From the NCBI GenBank assembly GCA_900088475.1, contig FLMG01001278.1:5011-17463 (forward strand): a stretch of DNA of 12,453 bases, given 5' to 3'. Position 1 is the stretch's first letter, and each line of letters starts with the position of its first letter. The notes beneath the pieces were generated by a model. That model ran no database searches. It was not told the DNA's origin and worked only from the letters and a program-made list of their open reading frames with translations. Origin of the DNA: Hyphochytrium catenoides. Lineage: Eukaryota > Sar > Hyphochytriomycetes > Hyphochytriales > Hyphochytriaceae. Below are positions 1 through 8,875 of the stretch, in pieces. The position numbers and the translations under genes are program-made.

Positions 1-35
1 TCTCTCTCTCTCTTTCTCTTTCTCTCTCTCTCTCT
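1..35. repeat. CT-rich microsatellite
   Basis: An almost pure C/T tract at the left edge, with two short TTTC interruptions. It runs directly into TGTGCAG at 35-41, so it may serve as the polypyrimidine tract of a plus-strand 3' splice site. Confidence 0.85.
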
Positions 36-41
36 GTGCAG

Positions 42-210
42 TTCGATCATTGCAATCCTTCTGGCAGATTCGTCACACTGGTCAAAACGGGTCAATCGCA
101 CTTTCCAGGGCGGAATAGGAACAGAATTACTAGAACTTAGGTGGTTTCCATATCCACCCTCTGTGGCGGTCTACGTTCAGGTCCATAAGAGGCTTCACAT
201 CGGTAAATAG
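42..210 (+). other. possible terminal exon of a plus-strand gene (5' part off the window)
   Basis: A long pyrimidine tract followed by TGTGCAG (ending at 41) resembles the acceptors used in the clearer genes here. Downstream all three plus frames are open for a while: the frame from 42 stops at 138-140 (32 codons), the frame from 43 stops at 208-210 (55 codons) and the frame from 44 stops at 116-118 (24 codons). I recognise no domain and cannot choose a frame, because the upstream exon and its phase lie outside the window. If real, this gene would be convergent with the kinase gene. It could equally be non-coding. Confidence 0.25.
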
Positions 211-1202
211 GACCAACATCGGTTTATGATTGAGAGCAGACAACCTCACACAGAACTGCCCGGAACTGGGACAGGCGGCGATATATCAGGTAACTGTGAG
301 GTTTCTCTATCATCGAAGTGCCACGAGTTCCGGCGCCCTTCCATCTAGAAATGTGTCAACTATCCCTAATAAGTAGGCAGGTCTTTGACAATACCTTGGG
401 AGGTTGGGCCAGGGGACGAAGACAAAAGAAGACCCCTTGACACGCGTTGTGACGATTGGCATCAGAACCCGATACATTGATAACTGTAGGTTACGCCCAG
501 ACTGTCAAAATGTGTGTCGAATAAAGGTCATCACCTGCCAAAGCTTCAGAAATCGAGTCACAGAGATTCTGCAGATTTCTTCAGAAAGGCCAACCGCCTT
601 CTTTAACCCTGTGGAGCCGTCCAGAGCTGAAGATAGCTTCCAAGGCGACCGCCTTCTTTTTATATAGTGAGCACTACTTCGGCTGTTCTCTTCGTAGGTG
701 GAAAGCGCTATTTTTTGTCGTAATAGAAAATTTAGGAGGTGCAAAGTTGTTACTCCTCGCAAGCGTGTGCGGCTCAAGTGACCTGTTTGGCTTTACTCGC
801 TAAAATCTTACTCGGTAAGCTGGGAACACTGGTGGGAAATTACGAGGGTGGAGTTAAGGGCCAGTGCCGATCAATAAATAGTCCTCGACTGTTTCTACTG
901 TCTTGTTGTTCCACGTTCTACTACTTTTCTATCCAGCAACCGCTGTCCTTCCTTCCCTCTCTATTCGGTGTTCAACGTTTAAGCTACGCTCTACCATTTG
1001 TCATCTTGATACCACCCAAAGCAGAGCAAACTCGCCGGTGAAGGTGTACTTGGTATCATCCCTTCTGATGGGATGGCGGTCGAAAGACTGCCTGTCTCGA
1101 GCATGTGCGGGTGAATCCTACTCTAGTCCATCATCCTCATGTGTACGAGAAGGATGATCTAAAAAATGCACCTCCGGGGGCATAAGCTTTGGTCCTCCCT
1201 TG
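211..1202. other. non-coding stretch downstream of the kinase gene
   Basis: I see no convincing coding region here. The open frames (such as 404-667 plus and 505-777 minus) show no domain, no splice structure and no compositional support. The stretch must hold the 3' untranslated region of the minus-strand kinase gene, just below 1203. It also contains AATAAA-like words on the plus strand (near 520 and 876), a pair of small near-identical hairpins (586-605 and 642-661) and two further hairpins (1057-1075 and 1130-1158). No tRNA, snRNA or rRNA signature was recognised. Confidence 0.5.
1130..1158 (-). other. hairpin in the presumed 3' UTR of the kinase gene
   Basis: ATCATCCT at 1130-1137 pairs perfectly with AGGATGAT at 1151-1158 across a 13-base loop. 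On the minus strand it begins 44 bases after the kinase stop codon and is preceded by a TTTTTTAG run. A weaker hairpin, CATCCC/GGGATG at 1057-1075, lies further downstream. A role in 3' end formation or mRNA stability is only a guess. Confidence 0.35.
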
Positions 1203-3804
1203 TCACTCTTCGTCGGAGGAAGAAAAGAGAGGCGGACGGGTGCGCACAGCTCTTAGGGGTCTAAGAAAGGAAAGGTCGGTCCCTTCATGCTCCTCTTTTG
1301 TCTCCCTTTCAGCTCTCTCTATGACTTGCAGTATATTACGGGTTCGGGGTAGGGCTTCAGGAGCCGATGGCTGAGGAAGAGACTGGAAATAAGGATGACG
1401 GAGGGCCTGGTAAAGGAATGGGTAAGAGTCAGGAGCTGATGGCTGAGAAGATACTGGAAATAAGGATGACTGAGGGCCCGATAAGGAATCCAGGGAGTAA
1501 GAGATCATGTTGGCTCAAGGTACGAGCAAAGATAAGCTTAAAAGCCAGAGCGTAAGGCTATCTACGGTTGTTTAGCCTAACCATGCTGACTCGCATAATA
1601 TAGCCCGACACCAAGTTAGGAGACAGCATAAGAGAGAGAGAAAGCATGCAATCGCACGGAGGTCGAAGTGGGATGAAGACGGGACAATGACCCGAATTAG
1701 CAGCGAAGTAGCTAGGTAGATAATGCCAACGACCTCTCCTATCTGTGGATAAGAGATAGGACAGCGTTTTACCTCCTCCGCAGTGATCCTCGTCTTGGGA
1801 TTGTAGTCCCAGAGTCGAGAGAGCAAATCAAGACAGTCCGGAGAAGCATCTGGGAAGAAAGAGGATAGTGGGGGAGGGGACGAAGGCTCGAAGTCGATGA
1901 AGGCCGGGAGTGATCGCATCTCCTGTCGTTTGAGCAATCGGAGAGATGATAAACGTAGGAATGCTTGTCGGAAAGAAAGCATCAACAGTCTCCACTCATA
2001 TAGACCAAGAGAAGAAGACGTTGGACATGGACAATGCGAAGTAAGACCGCACTACACGGCCAAAGAGAGACAGAGCAGTTGAATAGATTATGAGGTTGGC
2101 AGACAAAAGGGATGCCCAAAGACCACTGATGCTCCAGAATTATACTCAGAAGCGAGACAAACAAGGGTGTACGTCAGAGACTGTTCCCGTGATTGTAATG
2201 GAGTAGACGTACCGGCCAATGTTCTTCCTTAGGGTTTCCCAGCAGCTCAATGATCTTTCCCAGTTGGTCTAGGTCAGAACGGCCTGGGAGCACTACCTTA
2301 CGAGACAGAAGCTCTCCCAGTACACAGCCACATGCCCACATATCTATAGGCTTCCCATACTGAAGACAACCAAAAAGAAGCTCTGGAGCGCGGTACCACC
2401 TGACATGTAGCAGGAAAAGCATGATTGAGGCCCATTTATGAGAGGAAGTCTGTTACAGCGACCATGTTCGATGTAGAGGATGCCTAAGAGGCCAAGGAGC
2501 TGACGTCCACCGGACAATTGTCTAAAAGAAAGCTAAGAGATAGAGCTAGGGTGCATCTAGGAGGAGATGTGAATCGACCATGAAGAACGAGAGGGGCCGA
2601 CTGATCGTTTAAAGACCCACCAGAGAGGCACTTACGGAGTGACAACTTGAGGAGACATGCTTTCTCCTTCTTTCTCTTGAAACCGGGCGAAGCCAAAGTC
2701 AATGAGTCGTAGCACGCCATCTCGGTCCATTAGCACATTGTTAGGCTTTAGATCCTAAAAAGGAGGACCAGGAAGGAGATGCATGAGCTGCATAAATGAG
2801 ACAAGAACAAACATCCAACGGCTTAGTAATGGGTGTGTGTGACACAAAGAGAGTCTGACAGCAAAGAGGCAGCCCGTTGAAATGATTATCGAGCGACAAA
2901 AAGAGAAAAGGGGTTTCAGTTAGTCTTACTCTGTGAATGATATGTCTGCTATGAAGATGCGCAAGGCCTTCTAGAATCATCTTCATGAAACCTTTGACAT
3001 GAGCGGGACTAATGACCAGAGACTCGTCCTGAATAATTCTTTCCAGATCTGATTCTAGCAGCTCCAGGACCAGATAAGTGCTCTCCTTGTGATGAAAAAC
3101 GTCCAGAAGCTATGCATAGGCAGGGATGCAGACATGAGGAAGCTTGAGATGGGCCATCATTGTAAGAAAGCAAAGAGTGTCAACATGAAGCATGCGCTAG
3201 GGCAAGCTCCTACTGAGTTAACGCCAAGCAGGCACGCATGAGGCGAAGAAGCAAAGCTAACGGTTAACCCATGTCAAGGGGTTTCCATTGTCTCGTCAGT
3301 GCGCGGTCATGGCAGAAAAGGGAGAGGCGATCTGCTCAGAAGAAGGAAAGAAGTGAAGAATATTCATACTTTGACAATGTTAGGATGACCTTGTGCCCTC
3401 TGAAGCACTTTGATCTCCCTCATAGCTCTCTGGCAGCTGGAGGAAGGCGTAACCCCTTCTTTCCCTGTGAATATTTTCTTCATGGCCACCCTCTCTCCCG
3501 TGGGCCGTGATACCTGGGTAAGGGCCATTAGAGCTTGAACGCCAAAAAAAAATTCGCAAAGAGCAAGGGCTGACGATATCGAAGAGGTAGAAAGCGGTTC
3601 GGCTGAGAGACCGGGGCTGGAACCAAGAGGATCGGGAATGGGAGGAGGCAGAGCAACACCTGAGCATCCTTAAGCACAGCTAACAGACAAAGGAACAAGA
3701 CAGGATACAATGGTCTTCGAGAAAGTCACTCTTAGGCTCACCCCATAAAAAACGACGCCATAGGTGCCGTCCCCTATCCGCTTCTTCTTCTCGTACTTCT
3801 CCAT
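1203..3804 (-). CDS. CDK7: CDK7-like cyclin-dependent kinase (CDK-activating kinase), 7 exons
   Basis: The minus-strand exons are 3804-3742, 3513-3370, 3109-2930, 2754-2636, 2399-2213, 1922-1773 and 1406-1203. Together they give 348 residues plus TGA, a normal length for CDK7. Introns are GT-AG of 228, 260, 175, 236, 290 and 366 bases; all are phase 0 except intron 4, which splits codon 169. The protein starts [19 protein letters not shown], with a purine at -3 and G at +4. The kinase parts seen are the glycine loop GDGTYG (11-16), lysine K33 in VAMKKI, alphaC glutamate E54 in [16 protein letters not shown] (128-135), DFG (148-150) and [10 protein letters not shown] (170-179). CDK7 family marks are a [15 protein letters not shown]-type stretch (90-104), HRDLKPNN, QVVT before WYRAPE and SDLDQL in the C-lobe. 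CDK7 with cyclin H and MAT1 phosphorylates CDK T-loops and the RNA polymerase II tail as part of TFIIH. Oddities are a leucine at the gatekeeper (L84), serine S163 where human CDK7 has T170, and P169 before WYRAPE. The family assignment comes from remembered motifs, not a search. Confidence 0.88.
1359..1505 (-). repeat. tandem duplication spanning the last splice acceptor of the kinase gene
   Basis: Two adjacent head-to-tail units lie here: 1359-1430 (72 bases) and 1431-1505 (75 bases). Over 1359-1419 against 1431-1489 I count five mismatches and two one-base gaps. The unit near 1400 contains the working CAG acceptor and the first codons of exon 7 ([10 protein letters not shown]). The other copy lies wholly inside intron 6, has GG where the acceptor AG should be (1479-1478) and carries a one-base deletion in the exon part, so it is a decayed copy. 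It partly explains why intron 6 is the longest in the gene. Confidence 0.85.
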
Positions 3805-4733
3805 CTTGGTAAAGGTCTCTTCCCCCTAGACGGAGCACTGGCCCCGAGGGAGCTCAATTGACGGCAGTATCGGCTTACTTTCTTCCAATGGCTGGTCTGC
3901 TTCTCCTGGTTTTCCTTTTCTCACCGTCCCTTCCGTGTTTGTTCTTCAGGCGGCCAGCAGCATCTCCCCACTCTGAAACTCTACCTATCGCTCTCTCTAG
4001 TCCACCCAATAAGCGCTCGAATAGTTTGCGAAGCACCAGTTGCCACTGCACTAAGGAGGCTACAGAGCAATAGGAGAACCCCTGACGCCTTCGTGGTAAG
4101 GCTCAACAACCAAGTGCCATAGGCAGAGGCGGTCTGCATCCCTCGCCACGATGCGCCAGCTCAGGATGATGAGAGCAACAGAGGCGCGAAGCTGAAGCTG
4201 ATAAGATGATTCACTTGAGAATCTTTCTTCTACTCCTGGAGGAGTTCTGAAGGACCGAGGTGGGCCTCCCTCCTGCTGCTGCTGCAGCAGCCGCGGCGGC
4301 GGCGCGGCGGCGTTTCTCCATCCTCCTCAGCTCGATCATGGGCCTTCCTCTCTCGCAGCTTGCTCTTGAATAAGAAAGGGTCTAAGGTGAGCCTGTTGGC
4401 CCAGTTGTTCGTGTGCAGGAGCGTGACGGGCTTACAAGGGAGAAGAAAGCGAGAAAGCTGAGCAGGCCGCGTGAGAGAGAGACATCGAACCAGAGAGGAG
4501 AGAGAGCGAGAGGAGAAGAGAATTGAATGGGATAGGAAGGAGGCTAACTTCTGCCTCTTTGATTCTGGAAGAGAAGCAGAATACCTGTCAAGGGAAGCCC
4601 GACCCATTAGCATCGAAGTGGGAATCCCCAGGAATCGGAACGGGCCTGCTAGGACAAAGGACCCTGTCAATCTTCCACAGTCGCAAGCGCGGGCTGAGGC
4701 GCAGCGCAGGCAGCTAAGGAGGACAGAGAAACA
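3805..4733. promoter_or_regulatory. divergent 5' region between the kinase and MYND genes
   Basis: The two start codons face away from each other across 929 bases, so both promoters and 5' untranslated regions must be here unless further upstream exons exist. No TATA box is obvious. The middle has a GC-rich triplet run (4274-4312). Several frames are open without clear domains: a 182-codon minus frame 4230-4778, a plus frame 4471-4758 with an arginine/glutamate-rich end, and a plus frame ending at a good donor-like AAG/GTGAGC near 4386. None can be chained into a gene I recognise, so I leave them uncalled; an extra 5' exon or a small gene cannot be excluded. Confidence 0.5.
4274..4312. repeat. 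GC-rich triplet run, polyalanine-capable on both strands
   Basis: CTG/CAG triplets pass into CGG/GCG triplets. On the plus strand, codons 4275-4304 would read ten alanines with GCT, GCA, GCC and GCG all used; on the minus strand, codons 4274-4303 would also read ten alanines with mixed codons. The run contains CTGCTGCAGCAG and CCGCGG palindromes and should fold into a strong hairpin. The translated status is unknown. Confidence 0.7.
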
Positions 4734-7700
4734 ATGCCAGGCTCTGACACGCAGATGAGATGCCGGGATTGCGGCCAACTCAAGATCTTAGAGCACTTTC
4801 GAGAAAATCAATGGGGAAACCCCAGACCACAGTGCAACTCATGCGGGGAGGAGAGTGCATTGCGCATGTTCGCACATGGTACGACTCCTGCCTCCTTCCC
4901 TCCCGCGTCCTTCTGCTCTTCCTATCCCACTCTTGCACCTATTCTCCTTATTAGATCTCACTCTCTGCATGGCAGCTCCAAAGCTTTGTCATGCGATCGC
5001 TGCAATCATATGATGATCACTCCGAACGTGTATTCTCTCGCTGCCTCTCTTCCCTCTGTCTACCTCTTAGGCTTAATGGCATATTGTCCTTCTCATTGCT
5101 TAACACACCTCAAGGACAGCTCTCCTCGTAGTATTCCCTCTATCTGTCTCCAAGGGCAAGCGGTCCTTGGCTCTCCTCCTCTTGCTCCTCCTTCTCACTC
5201 TGCTTTTAGAGAGACTGCTCTGTCGGTTTTCGGCTTAAAGGTGGTCCTGAGGGTTGTTTATCTTCCTTCCTTGCTTGTCTAGGTATGAGCGAAATGGGTG
5301 GCCGGGTCATTCACAGGCCCGGTGGAGGCACAGAGACGACTTCCGACAAAAGAACAAAGAAAGAGGAGCCCTCGGAGGCTCTTCCGCGACTAGAGGAAGG
5401 AACAGGTGAGCTGTGGGACTATCATCAATGTCTCTTCTTTGCATACTGCTGGATGTCTGGTCTCCATAGAGTTGCTTTCTTCTGCTTTCGATTTGTCGTC
5501 TCACACTATCACTTCCTCTCGATAGGGCTTGACGAGAAGATAGAGAAAAGGCTTGCAGAGAAGAAGGTAAAGGACTTCTTTGCGATGCATGTATTGTCTC
5601 TCTTCACTTGAAAATCTGATGCTGCGCATAGAACCTCCCGGGGCTCGCTTTTTTCCTTGAACTTTCGTTGGCTTTGACAGAAAGTAGTTAAAATCGTAGT
5701 CTGTCATCTTCGGTCTGTCTTATCCTGTCTCTCCGGCCCTACCTTGGCCCGCTTATATGCTCTTAGATCCTATTTTCTCCTCGTCCGTGGCTCCCTATCT
5801 TAAGAGCCACCCTCGTGCAGCGTGGGGCCATGCCTACCCCTCTTCTCCGATAAGAGATCTTGATAATGTCACTGTGTCCCGCCTTACATCCCTTCGGCCA
5901 CTGTCACCGCAGGGTTCATCTTCGTTCTCGTTAGTTCATGAAGCTAATTTTGTAGCGGCAACATTTCACTTTATCCGTCCTCAGCAAACTCTCGTGACCC
6001 CTCCCCCTTTCCTAATCTCTCGTTGCTCCTTGCGATGACCGCGTTTTTCCGGGTACCTGCTCTTTGCGTTCTATGTTCAGGCGCAAGAGGGAGCCGTTAA
6101 GCCCCACGCGGCTCTTCCCCCGGCTAAGAGAGACCGGGACAAGCTTCCTGAAGGGCACCCTGACCGCGCTCAATTGTTCCGCAGCTGGTGTACTGGATGT
6201 CAGCTCGAGGCTCTGCAGGCTTCACGATGCTCCAGGTCCGAAGGGCCTCCTTCTTTTCCTCTGTTTGGAGCGTACTTTACTCCCCGTTTCCTCCCTCTGC
6301 TTCTCTTGATCTAGGGCGCTCTTTCGTTTATACATCATCCATCTCCGTCTCATGTCATCATCCTTTGCCTTTCTTGTCCCTTTTTTTCCCGCGTTCAGTG
6401 TCATAATGGTTGAGCATAGTGTATCTCTTACTTCGCGCTAACGATGACAATACCGTCCAGGTGCCGCGCGGCATATTTCTGCAGTCAGACCTGTCAAAAG
6501 CAAGGTTGGAAGGCTCACAAGGAAGAGTGCCTTCCTGCACCCCCGCTTTCTTCTCCTCTTTCAGTCCCGAACGCAAAGCTTCAACACATCATCACCACCA
6601 GTCATCTGCGAGTAGAGGACATACAAGGCCTTCATTCAGACTTTATTGACCAACAGAGTGCTGCTGTGGCCAAACTTCTCGCTTGTTTCCAGGTATAATG
6701 TTCGGAGAGTTCGAGCGCCTGGCTCCTCGAAAAAAATGAGAATGCGGCTAACCGTCGGCTCTACTCTGGCCCACCTGCTAGAATGTGATCATCTCGCTCT
6801 ATGACACGTTTCCTCACATCTAGCACCACCTGTTTCTCTGCTTAGTATCATGCACCTCGTTCTGCCTTCACTGAAGTTGATGTTTCAAGTGTAGTCTCTC
6901 ACGCTCTTGCTCTCTCTCTCTCTTGCTCTTCTGCCGTCTAATCTTAGTCGGCCCCACCCACCCATCCGGATGTGCGGCAGCTCTTCTATGAGCTGAGGAT
7001 CATACAAAGTCTTTGCGAGCTATTGCAGCTGTCGAAAGACTCCTCTTTGCAGACAGATGTACGAGCTGACGTTGCCCCTGGCAAGCTGTCGCTTTTGAAT
7101 ATTCTTCTCTTCTGTCTTACATCGTTACTTAGCCTGCAGCGCTGAGATATCCTCTGTACTATTCCCTTCCCATTGTGTCCTTTTGCAGGTTGTCATGCTG
7201 TTGGCTCGAGCAATTGAAGGGCACAGGAAAAATGTGACAACTCTGGTCAGATGTGGAGGCCTTTCTACGTTGCTTCTCCTTCTCTCGTCCTCTGAGCCCA
7301 GAGTAGGTGAGGACGTTGCAAAATTAGGGAATACATTCCCTCTTCCCCTTGCTCAGTCTAGCACTTGGTCTTCGTTGCCCTCAAACTTCCCCATGTCGCG
7401 CCCTATGCCCAACCTTTCCCGCGCTCGCAATTACCGTGTTCCTGAGAGGTCCTGACAGTGCTCCCTCTCTCTCTCGTTATCACTGCAATTCTTTCTGTTC
7501 TTCCTGTGTCTTCTTTTCTTTACCTTTGCGTGGACTTAGTGGCTATGTCGGCTGCTGCTTTGGGTGCCTGTCTCTCTGCATCGCTTGCTACTGGTGAGCC
7601 CGTCCGCCGCCTGGGAGCCGTGCCCAGGCTTCTAGAAGCCATTTCGAGGGCGACAAAGGGGAATCTTAATGCTCATGAGGTGCGCCCGGGCCGAGTCTAG

Positions 7701-8837
7701 AGCAGGAAGAGGCGTGGAAAGCGTAGATGACGTTAGGTTTAGACGAGAGAGAGAAGCTGCCGCTGCTATGTTGTTTGCTGATAGACTAATCAGTCAATGT
7801 CTTCTCTATGGAATGGATCGGGATTCCACTATCTCCGATTCCTAGTTGTTAGTTTGTGTGCAGTGCTCTGGCTCTCTTCTCTCTCTTCTGGACTGCTCGA
7901 CTGAGGCTGCGGCTGCTGTCGTTGAGTTTTCGAAAGGTGTTCCAATCCTCCTCCATCTTTTGAACCAGCACCCTCTTCTCCTGGAAAGGGAGAGAGAGAT
8001 GGGGGTCAAACTAGGTAAGGAGCCGTACTCTTTGGATCGCTGCTCTTTCTACCATTCTGCTTCAGGCTTCAGATTGCAAGTCTCTTTTCGCTCCAGCAAC
8101 GGGTCTCCTCCTTCCCCTTCTCTGTCTCTTGCTAGCATTCAATGTTTTTCCTCACTCCCATTGTCTATTCATCCTCTGATAGTGTCCATCCGCTCTTTCC
8201 GCATATAACCTTTCCTCACATTGCCGTTGGCAAGCCTCACTTCCGCAGAGACTGGGTAAACGCTTACCTCTATGCCTCTGCAGGAACTCACTCTCTTATC
8301 AACGCCTTTAATGTGCTGGGAAAGACTCTTCATGCCAAACTTCCTGAGCCAGTGCCTCCTTTGCTGTTAAGGGCAGGTGCAATAGAGGTACTACTAGGAT
8401 TTGTAGGAAGAAAGGATGATGGCAAGGAGGAAACGGAAGGACATTCTTCTCTGATGAACAGTGCCTGGAGCTCCGTCAAGGGCTTCATGGGCGGATCCTC
8501 TACTCCGCCGCCCTCGCGTGCTGCCTCGTCCTCCCTCTCCATCCCCTGGGAGCTGCAGGACCGTGCTCTCTGTCTGCTTCCTCCTCTTCTTGTGGAAGGA
8601 CTAGGAGCAGATCGCTTCGTGGCAGAGGGAGGGCTCCGCTACGTCTTACAAGTTCTCAGAGAAAGGGCTGAGGAGAGCCGGGGCCTTACGAGAGCAAAGA
8701 GAGAGAATCTGAGTAAGGATAAAGAAGGCCAGACAGGGACTGCTACAGTCTTGAAGGCTGCGATTGACGTTTTGTCAGTCATCCTCCTCGCTCAGGGAGA
8801 GGAGCAGCAGGTGATTTTGAGATATAAACAAAGGAAT

Positions 8838-8875
<38 letters not shown>

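Noticed and set aside
41-60. tRNA-like GTTCGAT T-loop
   Set aside because: No matching acceptor stem, anticodon arm or D-arm could be found around it.
1739-1772. A 30-base mini-intron after ITAEE using the nearby CCACAG
   Set aside because: Joining there loses the conserved C-lobe ending, whereas splicing to 1406 gives ALRHPYF exactly as CDKs require.
1572-1985. 137-codon minus-strand frame as a separate gene
   Set aside because: It is kinase exon 6 (1922-1773) read into both flanking introns; the kinase fold is only complete with splicing.
5283-5405. Alternative frame of MYND exon 2 reading a Trp/Arg-rich peptide
   Set aside because: That frame meets a stop immediately after the next splice junction; the chosen frame continues smoothly into exon 3 and the MYND finger.
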